Below, piece by piece: positions 11,212-26,200 of a DNA stretch of 64,000 nt (position 1 is the first letter of the stretch; each line of letters begins with the position of its first letter). Location: NCBI GenBank assembly GCA_030998225.1, contig JAPYXD010000746.1, forward strand, positions 3,472,001-3,536,000, written 5' to 3'. Made by a program: the position numbers and the translations under genes. The notes under the pieces are model-generated. The model was not told the DNA's origin and ran no database searches. It was given only the letters and a program-made list of their open reading frames with translations. The DNA comes from Diplolepis rosae. Its lineage: Eukaryota; Arthropoda; Insecta; Hymenoptera; Diplolepididae.

Positions 11212-14200
11212 GGTTCGTATTGGGGTGACCATGATTGGGAAGTGGGAGATAGTGATGATTCAACGGCCAGAAAAGCATATGAGGCACTTTTAAGGGTATC
11301 TCTCCTTCAACCAACAAGTCCTCGATTTCAGGATTTTGCAGAAGATGTTAGGCTGAGAGCACAATCAGATTATAATTACACTTTTTCAGAGGGCGAGGAA
11401 GTAAGTTTGTATACAAGTATATGCATTGAGAGAAAAGACCAGTGAGATTTAAACCCATTCAAATTTTAAAAAGATAGTATTATTATGCTTACCTTACTTT
11501 TACGAAAGCACAGCAAACACCTTCTATATAGCTGTTCCATAATAAAAATTGTCTGATTGAGAATTCATAGCCATTCTGTAACTGCGCTCATCAAGATTAT
11601 TACAATTGAGTTTTGTAATATACAATAAATTATTTTTAAAGAGTTTCAAAATATAAGAACTCTGAGTAGCAACACAGCAGAAGCTAAATTATTTTGAGTC
11701 CTAAAATAACTCCTTTTTGAGATGCAAGATTTTTAAGTAAAAAATATCTTAAATTAAGATTTTAAAAAAAAGTCCCAAATTCGAACACATGTCTGACTTG
11801 ATTTGAGACTTATAATTGTTCTGATATACTCGCTGTTAGTGTCAGTGACGGTTGGTGAACTCTTGTCAAATTATAAGGTGCGAAAGTATCAGATTGAACT
11901 TCATTCAGAGCCAATCAGAACTATTACGGTTTATTTAGATTTCTATATCCGAGCTTGGACTGATCCAAACCAAATTTTTAATCAGAATCAATCCGAATAA
12001 ATGCGAGGTCGGAATTATTCGCATTGATTCTGATTGAAAATTCGGTTTGGATCAATCCGAGCTCGAATGGATTCGGATTGAAGCCTCGGATAAAATCGGA
12101 TTAATACTCTTGCAAGTAAGTCTTGAAATATTTTATGTAAAAACATAAGTTTTATTTCGGTTCGCTTATTGCCCTACTGAAAATTTCTCGAGAAATTCCT
12201 CCTGTATCTTTGTTGGTTAAATATTATTTCCAGTTGAGACCCCCCAAAATGGTTTCGATTATTTATGTCACTTACAATTTTTATAGGATTTGCTATGATG
12301 CTTCGATATTACATGACTGGACTATAACCAGGATTTCTATGATAATATATATATATATATAGTCATGTCTATAGTATGTTATAAATTAAATTTCTCACGA
12401 ATTGTACGAAAAAATAAATTCTTTTATTTTTGTGGCACAAGGTTACACATCTTTCAATAGAAAAACTTGCAATCATATAACTTAAATATTTAAGTGGGTT
12501 AGCATTTATCTGGTCTCTCGTCATTCAGACAAGTAAATTAAAACAAATATATATTATTAAAAATAAATTTGTCTGAAATAAAATATGTCCATTTGTATTA
12601 CAGGTAAACTTTTTTATTGGAGCTTTCTACGATGGAGTCTACTTATTGGGGATAGCTTTAAACGAAACATTGGCTGAAGGTGGAGATATAAGAGATGGAA
12701 TTGCCATTACCAGAAGAATGTGGAATAGAGATTTTATGGGCATTACGGGACACGTTAGAATCGATGACAATGGAGATCGGGATGCCGACTATAGCATTTT
12801 AGATCTCGACCCAATAAGAGGAAGGTAAGAATCAACTTAATTCTTTGAATCTTGAATAAATTATATTAATATTTAAAAAATAATGAATAAGTTAATAGTT
12901 ACTACAACTGTGAGAGATATGTTTTATAATTATTTCATATTTCAGATTTGAAGTGGTTGCACATTATTTAGGTTTAAATCGAGAATATAATCCAGTGGCT
13001 GGTAAAAAAATTCATTGGCCCGGAGGTAGAGAAGGTCCTCCAGCAGATATTCCAGATTGCGGTTTTTTAGGAAATGACCCATCTTGTTCTTTTAAATCTG
13101 AAACATACACTTTCGTTGCTTATTTTAGTGTGGCTCTTACTGTTTTTTTATTCGTAATAGCTGTTGCTGCTTGTGTTTTGTTCAGGTAACAAAAATGCTG
13201 AATTAAAGAAAGGATTTTAATTAATTAATTTAAATCAGTATAGTTTTTTTTAATAATTCCAATGAGTGACCGAATTCTAGATATAAGTTTGTTGAGATTA
13301 ATTAATTTCTCATTCAATGTGACTCAATACAACTGATTGTATCACTAGAATTCAGTTATTGATTAAAATTAGAAAAAAACTGATTAAAATTGAGAGAGCA
13401 CAGGGCAATGCAGCAGAGTTCGGCCACTTTTCATTAATATCATATTTAACGATATATTTGGTATAAGAACAGTTAAATGAATACAGGATTCCAACATGCC
13501 AGAGTCTATTTCTTGTATTTTATAGTTTATATTGTTCACAAATGATTTTTTATAAAAAACTAATTCATTTCAATTTAATTTAAATAAAAGTGGACGAGTG
13601 ACTTATATTCGGTCGCGAAAATCTGTTCACGAAAAATTGTATAGTTATAAAATGTAATACAGGGCTCAAGTATCCATAAAACGATTAATGACGATTAATC
13701 ATATTTATGATTCATAATCAAAATAAAGATTAATTCAACAATGGGCATGCAAAGTAATATTATCTTTTTGTCCAAAATTATATTATACTATATACTCGGG
13801 AAATTACTGACGCATGGCCGACCATTGGTTGGTGACCGAACTCTGATTCCATTATGCTAACAAGAAATTAGTAAAGCTTATTTTATCAATGTACTTTATA
13901 ACAGAAGGTTATTTTAAAGGCACCTTAGACTTTCGGCTGATTTGAACAACATGTCTTGGCGAATTAGACCAGAAGAATTACTTATTGAAGTTGGGAGACC
14001 ATTTTCATCGAAAATAAATCTGCATCAAGCTTTATCTGATGTGAGTTTATGATATATAAAAATTCCTTATGCATAATACTGACTCAGCCAAAGCAAAATA
14101 CAGTCAAGACTCGTTTATTGCAAGGCTCTGAAATGAGCGAGACTCCTTTATTGCAAGACGAGAGGGGCTCCCACCACCGCATTTATCGGTAAGGTTAGTT

Positions 14201-17200
14201 TTCAGAGCAAGCAATGGATTGGTTGTCACCCAACCACAGTGTTATATGTGCGGCAAAGGTGGAGGTTAGGGGAACACTCGGGCCTTGCAATACACGAGTC
14301 TTGATTATACCCAGCAAACTAAAAACTCCCGTTTCCTCCGCCGGACAATGACCCCGGAACCGCGTTAACTGAGCGCAAGGCCTCGGCGCTCTTTTCCCTT
14401 ACCAGTTTGGCTCTTCATGCGGCTTCTTATTAGAGGACATCCATATATCACGTAGACAGTTGGGGGGCCGGGGGGTCGGGCTAGAATCAACGTGCACACA
14501 CATTCCCTTAAATCTGGGAAAAATATACTGCAATGAGACAAGGTATACTGGAGGTTTGGAAATATTTATATTTTCATGAAATATGTCCACGTGGTAGTAT
14601 TACGGTTTGCTTTAACAAGCCACCGCACTGTGCAGTACCTGGCCCTCTGGAATCGGCCGCCATATGACCAAAGTCGAGGCACGGGTAACATCTGTTGGCC
14701 ACCGTCTCCCTTTGGACTCTGCGAAAGACCCACCTGATCTTTATGTGGGCCGCCTTCAAGAGCCTGAAGGCTCGCGCTTCCTCCAGTGTCACGTAAGCCT
14801 TCCATGTTCCTCTGAACGGCCGACTTGTGAGTGACCAAGAGATTCTTGGAGTGGGTCTCTAATGCTTTAGATCGTCACGCCCAGCTCCTCAGGGTTAACT
14901 TACTTCTTCAGATCGTTCAATATCGAAGCGTAGCTCATCCGTTCGTTGGGCTTTACAAGCATCGCTCCTGGGCGAGTGCGCCTACGTCGCTCCGGTTCCC
15001 CTATCTCCATCTTCGGTTTTAGTTTTGATTTCAGAGCTCTCTTTTTAGTCCGGACCTCCGCCCACTCCTCTCCTCTGATACAAATTTTTGGTCTCTTCTT
15101 CTCAGACCTTTTTGCAGTAGTTTTTATTTATTTTTTTTTTTGGTGAGAAGGAAAAATGGTGAAATCTTTTATAGACGCTGTACAGGACTCTCCTAGGACG
15201 GGTCTAGGCATACCTGTTAAAACCAAAAACCCCCTCTCTCGAACCAATACACCGCCCGCGGAACCGCCTTTCGGCTTTAAACTTCGTGGGCAGTTCTTCC
15301 ATCTGCGACCACACGCCCGTTAGGCAAATCGACTAGCCACGCCAGCCAGGGGAGGAATAAAAGGAATCCTCCCCGAACGACGCGGACAGCCAAGTCCGCC
15401 CGAGAGCGTCCGGTTCCGCTCAGACTTAATATTTGTATTGGAAAGATCTCCTGTCCGTAACGAGCAAAGCCTCGGTTTTCTCAGGGGCCATTTTCAGGCC
15501 TCTGCTATCCAACCAGTACTTCGCTCGCCACAGAGAGAATCCTCAGCTCTAGGATTCTGACGTCGTCAACAGCGCATACAACAAGCCCTCGTATGTCACC
15601 CACCTGTCGCTCAGATAGTCATATATCATTCGCGACAGGTAGTCTGGAACCTTTTTCCGCATCATCGCCTCGATGCAGATATTCCACCTCGCGGTATTGA
15701 ACGCATTGCGTATGTCAATTCTGAGCAAAGCGCAGAATCCCTTACGCTTACCAGTTCCTTTTCTTGCATTTGTGACGATGTTAATCACAGCTTGGATAGC
15801 GTCCATAGTGGACCTACCTTTCCTGAATCCGAACTGGTTTTCCGAGAGACCATTCTCGCTGACAATGTGACTCTGTAGTCTATGTAGAATCATTTCCTCC
15901 AGAAGCTTCCTCATTGTATCCAATAGATAAGTTGATCTATAGGATGAGGCATCTTCCATATGTTTTTTTCCCTTCCTGAGAAGGACCAACCTCTGCCTCT
16001 TCCATTCATCGAAGAACTTTCCCTCCAGAAGACAGGAGTTGAAAGCTTCCAAAAGGATCTCCGGCTATACCACGATCACTTCTTTGAGGATCTCATTTGG
16101 TACCCCTTCGATCCCCGGCGCCGTATTGGCTATAAGCCTTCCACCCGCTCTATTCAGTTCCTCAAGAGTGAAAACTCCTCGCAACTGACCATGCAGGAAC
16201 TTCGGTCCTATCTCAGGAATAATTCTACATGTGGTAACAAGTTACTCACGATGTACTTGACTCGATCAGGATTATCCAGGCCGGGGGTTTTTCTTCTCGT
16301 CACCGGTACGCCCGTGCCCGCGACGAGGCATCGAGTAGTCACATGCTGCGACCACTTTCTGCCTCGCCGCCAGCATGGTGTCCTCCAACGACCCAGCAGA
16401 CTTTGCCCAACCAAGCTCATCTATGAGCCTGGTTTCTTCGACACGTTTTTGAAGCTTGTCTATGCTGAGTCGTCTTGTGTTCCAGGAGGGGCTCCTTTCT
16501 TTACCGCCCCTTCCCGCATTCACTGGTTGACTCTGCTCTTCTATGCTGAACTCAATTCACTGGTGATCACTCAAGGTTATTACCTCGAGGACGCACCAGT
16601 CACCTATCTTTAAGGCGAGACGGGGTGCGGCAATTGTGAGGTCAATAATAGAACCCCCGCTCCTCGTCTGAACGTAAACTCCTTGCTGGCACCTCTCGCT
16701 AATGAGGAATGATCTACCCTTCATCTTTGTTGCCTCAGTCTCTTTTCTTTTATTCTTGGTTACTCCGAGGCCAAGGAAGTACTAGAACGATACGAGATAC
16801 CTTTTCTTCCAGTGACTGATTTTGCGGAGCTCTTCAATCTTTGTCAACGCCTTACTAATGCCATCTCTAGTTGGGATAAACATATTTGTCTTCGCCTGAG
16901 AGAAACTTTCCATCTCCTTCAAGATCAGAAACATCCTCTCAGTAACCTTGCGCTCCTTCTTAACATTTTGCATCAAGATGTCCTTATACTGTCTCGACTG
17001 AGACTTCTCAATCCCAGGCTTCTCCGTGATGTCTGATTCGCCCCCACAAAAGTCCTCACAAAAACTTTTAATTAATTTTTCAGACTCCATAATGATCCCA
17101 CGTGTAGCTAGAGAAGTATTTGGTCTGTCCCTGCAGAGCCCCGCATGCAGGGGTAAGATTTCAATACCTTAGGAGTTAACCTGAATTTCTAGAGACACGA

Positions 17201-20200
17201 TTTCAAGCGAAACCGGACCAGAGTGTGGGTTTGCTATAATAATTGACTTTTTAGCTCTTATTTTCAACGAAACCTTGACAAGACCAATGATATTAATTAA
17301 CAGATAATACTTCTAATATTAGTCCAATATTGACGGTATGACTGGCTTAACCAATTAAAATTACCTTCATTGTAAAATAATAGTTATTGTAATTAAGACA
17401 TTACTAAACATTTTTTATTATGCAAGATTTCAAAAAATTTCTAGAGATTTTAAAATGTTTTAAAAGATTTCATGAGAGAGTGTGCACCAGATTTCAAGAG
17501 AGATCAGCCCTTTTGGTTTATCTAAACTAATTCTCTCAATTTGAAATATTCAAAAAATTCCATTAGCAGTATCTTAAATTTACCTATGTGGTATGAAAGC
17601 ATTTATTGAATTTATATATTTTAGAGTTATGGAACTGAGCAGCGTATGCGACGTGGATCTCAAGCAAGTTGTGGTTCTTTACCCCCAACCACTGTATTTA
17701 CAACAATAGGAATTTACAAAGGAGAAAGAGTTGCTATAAAAAAGATCACTAAAAAGAAAGTAGTTGACGTCACAAAAAAATTATTGTGGGAAATTAAGCA
17801 AGTTAGAGATGTAACTTCCGAAAACACTGTGAGGTATAAAACAATTTATGAATTTCAATTGGTTAACCCATTGGCCTATGATTTTTCTGTGGAAAAACTT
17901 GTCTAGAAATATGATTTAATTTTAAGTTTAACAGGAAATTCATGTAGGTGGACAAAAACCTCAATAAATGCAACAGAATGTCATGGAATATAACTACAGC
18001 TACAAAGCTACAAACTGCGATTTTTGAATAGGCAAGCTACACTCGTCAAACCACGCAGTGGCCATCTGTTAAATGGCGGGTGCAACTTGTCAAAATAGGC
18101 AAATGGGTTAAGTAATAATTATGTTTGAAACTTGTCAAATAATACTTCCTTCGAAGCTATTTAAAAAATGTCTCCACATACAAACTTATGTAGGTTCCTC
18201 TCTCTTTTTACATTTTCAATAGATGTAAATCAAATATTTTTTATATTTTTTTCACATGAGATAAATCAAATTTCAAAGAAATTATACCATAAACAAGCTT
18301 TTCAAAAATTTCCACTGTAAAATGAAATTTATGAAAAAACAGTTTCGTACCTTAGATTTTAACTTGGGATTCCTTCGAATCTAATTTCGAATGGAAAGGC
18401 ATGGATTGGGTCCCTTTGAAAAAATGCATTGAATTGTTTCCAGATTCGATTGGATTGAATTTAAAATTGTTATGAGTAGGGCACATGAATATTTCCCAAA
18501 TTCTACGTTTTACAATATTTATAATACCTAAATCAATGTAAACGAATTACCATTTGTCCAAATTTCTATTTTTCCAAATCATCATTTATCCTAATTTTTA
18601 TTTTTCCAAATCGCCATTTATAATTTTTATATTATCGAAGAAGCTAATTTACGAATTTATAAGTTTATAAAAATTTACCTATTTCCCACTGCACCGAATT
18701 GGCATGTTACAGAAAAATATTAAATAGGCGTTTGAGCGTTTTTTTTAATTGAAAAGGTATATTTGACTAAATAATATTCAGCTAAAAAATGATATACCGG
18801 AAAAATTGAATGCGAATGTGTTGAAGTATAAATAATAATAACTATAAAAATCTATTATCCTTTCAGATTTATAGGCGCATGTCTTTGTTCTCCATCTCCT
18901 ACTGTTTTGATTCTTACTGAATACTGTCCAAAAGGATCTTTAAAGGATGTCCTTGAAAATGAGGCTATAAAGCTTGACTGGAACTTCCGGATGTCCTTAA
19001 TACACGACATCGTCAAGGTAGAGCAGGTGCAGAGTCAGATTTACATGCAATAGTATTGAAAATCATTTTAAAAATAAATAAACCAATTCAATATTGAATA
19101 ACAACCGTAATTATTATATTTAAAAAAGTTTTATAAGTATTTATTTTGTGAATATTTATTTTCTATGATTTGTATAATAGCTGACTCAGAGTTACTTAAT
19201 TTCGAATAAAATGTGTTTGAAGATTAATTAAAAAATCTTGAAATTGAACTGATCTTCAATAGATCACAAAAAATCCTCTCTTTACAGGGAATGGCTTATC
19301 TTCATGCAAGTGAAGTTTCAACCCATGGGAAATTACGTTCTTGTAATTGCCTTATTGATGGTCGATTCGTTTTGAAAATTTCGGATTTTGGCCTTAAAAC
19401 CCTCACCACACCTTCAGATTTAATCATGGATGAAGTTTATTACTCCAGTAAATAATTTCTTATCTTTTCCGGCAAAGTTTGCAGTATTGGAAATAAATTT
19501 CATTTTCATTCTTCAAAAAATAAGATATTTTTCATTATAATAATTCTATAAATATCCGATTAAGCAGGTCGTCTGGTGTGATAAAAAATTGCTCCTATAG
19601 GATAAGAGCAATAGTCGTTGACAACCGCTCCAATTTTCTTTAAACAATAGAAAAATACAAAAAATCAACGTACTCTATTCGAATTATTCTCATGTAAGCA
19701 AAATAAAGGATTTTCCAATAGGGACATAACAATTTCGTATCTTTATATGAACGCACCCTTAAACTTTTTTAATGAACTGTCAATGTCAAAACGTTAGTTA
19801 ATGTCAACATTTTCATCATGGTAAAGTTTACGAAACAGCAACGTTTGGAAATTATTAAAAATTACTACCGAAATTCTGAGTCGGTGGTCGCAACTTCAAG
19901 AGCGCTTACTCCAATTTTCGGCCGTAATAATCGTCCCGCCAGACAGGCTGTGGGTGCTATAGTGGATAAATTCGAGACCAAATTTACACTATTGGATGTC
20001 CTGGTGCCAAAAAGACGTCGTACTGCTTGAAGCGAAGAAATAATCGCAGCCGTAAGTGCATCGATTTAAAATGAGCCAAATCAGTCGATTCCACGTCGTT
20101 CTCAAGAATTGGGCATCGCTCAAACGACACTGTGGCGTATTATGCGAAAAAATCTCGGCCTACATGCTTTCAAGATTAAATTGACTCAAGAACTAAAACC

Positions 20201-23200
20201 AATTGATCATTTGAAACGCCGAAACTTCTCCAATTGGGCTCTAGCAAAGCTTGAAGAAAATGAGGAATTCCATCGAAAAATCATCTTCAGCGATGAAGCT
20301 CATTTCTGGCTCAATGGCTTCATTATTAAGCAAAATATGCGTTATTGGTCAGCAACAAACCTAAATGTGCTTCTTGAGACACCGTTGCATCCGCTAAAAG
20401 TGACTATTTGGTGCGGTTTTCATGCCGGAGGTGTGATTGGGCCGTATTTTTTCGTGGATGAAAACGACCGTCATGTTACTCTCAATGGAGAGCGCTATCG
20501 TGCTATGTTGGAAGATTATTTGTGGCCAGAATTGGATAAACTAGACATCAACGATATGTGGTTTCAACAAGACGGTGCCACTAGCCACACAGCACGCGTC
20601 ACAATCGATTTATTGAAAGACAAATTCGGTGAACGTGTTATCTCGAGAAATGGTCCGGTCGAATGGCCGCCTCGTTCATGCGATCTAACGCCATTGGATT
20701 TCTTTTTATGGGGACATATCAAGTCACTAGTTTATGCCAACAAGCCAGCAACTTTAGACGACCTCAAAAACAACATCCAACGCGAAATTGCCAACGTTCC
20801 GGTCGAAATGTGTGCCAGAGTGCTGGAAAATTGGGTCCAAAGAATCGACCGCTGTAAACGAGCTCGTGGTGGTCATATGACCGATATCGAATTTCATTCA
20901 TAAAATGTAATGCTTGCACTACACCCACAATAAATTTGAACTCAATATCTCAAATATTTCTGTGTTTTATTCATAGATAAAATTGTTATGTCCCTATTGG
21001 AATCTTTCATTCCTTTATAACATTCAATAATAACTTTTTTTGAATTTTTATATTTAATTGTCTACATATCACTGCATTTATATTATTTTCTTGAGGCAAA
21101 ATTAAGTTGGAAAATGGAAAAAAAAATAAAAAATTCTGAACAAGAAACGAAGTTGATGAGAGTTGTAATTAGTTGGAAATCATCATGAATAATTAAAGAA
21201 AATAGAATATAAAATAAGGTGAATATTAATATATATTTTTTAAATAGTTAACTAACATTAATAAAAACAGTATAATAAGAAAAATTACAGTTATTTTCAT
21301 TTTCAAAACTAAAAGTAGCCTACGTCCTTTTCATATGAACTTGCTACTCTTCTTAAGTATCACATGCCCTTAACGCTCTTAATTTTAGTAATAGATCAAA
21401 TAAATTACATTTCTAGGAATCACTTCAGGGGTAATGAAATTTTGCATTTAGTGACCTAAAAACGAAGTGTTTTTGTGCAGCATTGACAAAGATAATGCAA
21501 TAAAACTCCAAATTTCATAGTTTTTACCATTTTTTAATAACAATTTTTTTATTGTTTTAAGCAAATGAGAGAAGGGTGCCAACAACTGGTGATCTTACCC
21601 TAACATCTGTATAATATGTCCGTAGAAGGATTTTTTGACATTTGAAGTCGTTAAAAAATACGGGCGAAGAACGAAGCAAGTAAAGCTCTTTGTGTTATGC
21701 GTACTTTAACTTTGTAATGCGTTTTTCTCAAAACCACATTTTTCAAATTAGCGAACATGATAACTTAAAAATTATCAAACTAATTGACTTGTTCTGGCGT
21801 ATCAAACTGATTAATATGTGTAATTCCTCAATGAACCACTCCAAACTGAAAACTGTTTTTCTACCATTTTTAAAAATGTCTACTTTTTTCAAATTTTTTT
21901 GTCGTTTGTCTACGCAACTATGAGTATAATCTTTGTAAATCTTTTCGGTTTTGTGGTTTCAGATCATTTTGTTGAGACTTATCATGTCCGCTGTTTTGCT
22001 TCTCGAAGCGAAAGATGGTTGGACATCCGTCCTTATACCGCCAATGTTTGTTGCTGTCAAAAACTAAAAAAATTTGTTTGTGTGCAATATGAGTGAACAA
22101 ATATATCCTGAAAGTGTCTAAAAGATCTATTGTTGACTCGTCTTCAAAATCATCCGACAAAATCATTCTCATTTACAGTCCTCTACACCAGACACCCCGC
22201 TTAAATAAATAGAATTCCATTGGTTATATAGAAAAACAATTTCCAAAGCAATAATTAATTAATTGAATAATTTAATGAATTTATTCACATCTGCAAAAAA
22301 ATTAATTTTTCACAACACATGTATGAAATGTGTCATTTTTTATGGATGTAGAGCTTGCCAAAAATGATTGATTTCAGTTCAGATCACTATGGAAATAGTA
22401 TATTGTACAACAAGGGGGTAAAGTTGATCATTTAAGGAGGTTGATCTGATTCAGAATTAACGAACAGATGTTAATAAAAAAATTTGTATAGGCTTAATAA
22501 TAGTGGCAAAGTTACTATATAAATTTTTAGATGATTTGAATACCTATACAATGAGGAATTAATCAAATAATTTTTCACGATTTAACATGGAATCTTATGG
22601 GCAAGCGAATTTTTTCTATCTTCATACTTGAAATACGTAACGATTAACGAAGAGAAACCGGGAAAACTTTTAAAAATAGTAAATTAATCTCTGAGGAGTA
22701 CATGACAGGTTATAATACATCGATTAGGTAACTGTAAGATATAAAAATAATGAGTTTTCTTTGTGAAACTGCTGTTTTTGACAACGTTAACCTCCATTAA
22801 GTGAGATAGTGGCAACATCGCAATCCCCGCCGTATCGCGCGCTGTTTTAAATGCATTCATCTACCCTGAATATATGGAACATAATTTGAGTTGGTGGTTA
22901 TTTAGCAATAAAAGCAAAACAATTTATTAAATATCTAATGAACATTTTATGTTACTCGTGAAATATAATGCATTTACAATGCATGTAATTTATATATTAT
23001 TTTTAGATTTCTTTTGAATGTTTAATAATTAAAACTATATTGCAATAAAAATACCTATATCTATAAATACTTGTAAGCCAGAAAACATGGAAATAATAAC
23101 ATTAGATTGTAGAACTCGTTGTGGAGGCTTTGTCTAAAAACTATGCAATTTTTTTTATAACCGATCTGTTTTTGGTTACTGCAATGACTCCATTTTGGTC

Positions 23201-26200
23201 TTCGCCGAAAAGACTAACTAGGCCAGCTAGTTTATTTTCGTTAAAGGTGTCAATTGTTGTCTCATAAGGAATATGGGCTACAATTATTTTTTTACGAGTT
23301 GCAAGTGAAGTGCATGACTTTAAAGCTTCCAAGTTTTTCAAATTATTTGGCGAATCACTCGTATAATTTTTTAATTCAATCGCTTTTTCCCAAGATAATA
23401 TATTTTTTATGAGTTTCTGTGACGAAATGCCGAGCTTAACTATTACTTGCTCGAGCATTATGCAGTCACTTACTGCGTTGTGCGCATTCATAGTCGGTAT
23501 ATTATAAAGATTCTCTAGATTTTTCAACTTATTGTCTCCCTTTTTAGTAAGCTTTGTAATTTCTTTTATAATGGGTAACGTATCAACAAATCCTTGCACT
23601 ACAGTTTTAAAATGATTTAAAAGAAAGGTTTTTTTGATCGCGGTTAATAATCCGGGGCGATCGAATTTGCAGTTATGTGCAACTAAAATACATCTCCCTT
23701 GTAGATCACACAGAAAGTTGTAAAATTCTTGTAATGTTTGGGACAAACTAGCGATGGAAACAACATTTCCATGGCATTGCAATTTTCCGTCTACTACACG
23801 TAATCCAGTAATATCGCTCGCTTTCTCATTGATACGTTGAGTTGGTGTAATATAAATCGAAAAAGATTTGTCGTAACATTTCGCAGCGATTTCCAAAATA
23901 TTATCGGTTTTCGAAAATCCGCCAGTTTCTAAATCGAAAAACACGATCTTTTTATTCCTAACGGTGTTTACTATGTTCAAAATCCGGGGAGAGTCGGCAT
24001 TTAAAAAACCGAAATCTGACTGATAAGTCTCCGGACCTTCAATGATCTCTTTTTTGTGTCGCAATTCAGATTTTTTTTTCTTTAAAAACAGGCGATTTTT
24101 TTTAAAGTCTTTGGTTAGTGATTTTATATATCTGTTTTTAGCTTGAGTATCTAAGGCATCGTAATACTTGTAAGTATGATTTTCCGTTCTTAGCGAAAGC
24201 TTCGTAGCTAAAGTACTTGCAAACTGTTCGCCTCGGTTTTTTTTATTTATTGCGAATGCTAATCGAGTATCATAAGATGCCGATCCTCCATAAAAACGTG
24301 TTTTGGGAGCTTTACTTGCTATCATTATATTTAATCTTTCGTTAACATTAGAAGATACTCCAGCTGCAAATCGATCAATTTCGCTGGCTAAACAGTTAAA
24401 TAAGCACTTGAGTGCATTGAATAATTTTTCGTCTTTGAAGCCACTTCCTATTACGGAATGCTGATAAGTTTTCGGATTATGCTGGTAGCCACACCAACTA
24501 CCGCAGTTGGAATGGTCGTTATAACAATGGTACGGTATATTTGTTATCGCAGCAGCCATTCCCACTGGATCACCAGGATTCTGAGACACGCAGTAGTTGA
24601 AGCATCGTTGCAGATATTTTATTGAATTTGAAGTAAGTTCCTTGTGGTCTTTTTTTATTTTGTACAATTCGTTTGTAACGCCTTTACTTGTATGATTCTT
24701 ATCAGAGTGTTTAATAACCTCGTGATTACTGCCTGCACGAATAGCTGATATAGAGCTACTATCATTATCTCCAATCATGACGCCAAGCTCGACTTTACAA
24801 GCTTCAAAAATTGGATTCTGGTTCGCTAGCTCAGTAACTGCTGCAGATTCCATCGTCTTTGCAGAACCATCAAAATTTTGCCTGCAATCATGATCTTTAG
24901 GATCATGGCCTACGTCGCATAAGCGGTATTTTCGACTTTTTGCAGTGTACGATAAAATTTTTTTTGAAAAGAATCCAATCATAGCAGCTGCTCCAGACAG
25001 GCTGTCATATTTGCGATCAGTTCCTCTCGTCGGCCATCCCATATCGTATGTTGCAGCTATTCGAACAATAGTTTCTTCTGATACACTAGTAACATTAGCA
25101 TGATCAACGTCGGTTATAGACGGAAATATGAAACTATTCTTTAAGTTCCCAGGCCTATGAAGAAAGAAATAAGACGTTGCCAAAATACAAAATTCTATAT
25201 ATGAACTAATTTATACAAATAACAACAAAAAATCAATTTCTTGCAATATCGTACATATATTTCGTAGAAAAAATCACTCTCCTCAATCGATGCAATTAAA
25301 AATAGATAAAAATCAAACTAAAGAACGTGATTGTTTAAAAAATTAGCCATACTTGGTCGAAATTCATTATAACTATTCGATAAGACAGTTATAGTACATA
25401 ATTATTGATTGCCTGAAACATATTTATAAAAGTTTACCACCGATCTGTCAAGGACTTACAGAAGCTTCTGGATTTCTTGAACGTTTTTAATTGTTAGTTC
25501 TCGTTCTAAAAGAGTAGCTTGCATGCATCCTTCTCGAGCCATTTTCTCTGCTGCTATACCCACTTCTTTCTCGTGTACCTTGTATGAATTGCTATGATAT
25601 ATTGGGATATCAAATGAAGACAGCGTCTTATTAAGATGAGTGTTTGTTTACTAAGTGTTTTGATGTGCACAATCCTTCGACCTTCTACGTTTGGTTCGCT
25701 CTGTTTATCATTGAGATTAGATTGTGCGTCAGATTGCTCCGAATTTTTGTTCTGCTTACAGCCGTAAAAACTTTGTAATTTTTTTCCAGCAGCCGCTTGT
25801 CGTGTCCTTAAATTGAAAATCTTCTCGGTCACACGTTTTCCTTTCCAAAAAAACTTTCCCGCTGACTTGTCGCACATTTTGTTAAAACAGCAAATTCAAG
25901 CAGACCGGTCACCCGATCAGTCTGACTGTCCGCGCGTACGCGACTAGCTATTGTTTATGGTAGGGAGGCGATGTTGCCAAATCTAACTCCTCACTACTAT
26001 ACTCAGTAGAGAGTCTACGAAAACTCGCTTTTGACTTCCGACGTACCCGATCAACCTTTTTAAGGCGAGTGCGATGTTTACTGTTCTCGGCTTCGGCTCG
26101 CATTGCGCACTCGGCTTCGCCTCGTGCGAGCTCGCCTTCGCCTCGAAATGTAAAAATCGCACTCGCCTTAAATGATCTTCACCCCGTGTTGTACACGGTA

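Noticed and set aside
11803..12000. Plus-strand frame with a signal-peptide-like start
   Set aside because: Lies in a cyclase intron and overlaps an imperfect hairpin; no splice signals join it to the cyclase frame.
15960..16613. 217-codon plus-strand open frame
   Set aside because: Antisense shadow of the R1 RT and linker, which read convincingly on the minus strand.
25458..25877. Separate small gene upstream of the transposase
   Set aside because: It splices in phase to the transposase exon and its second frame leads to the donor, so it is treated as exon 1 with one frame change.
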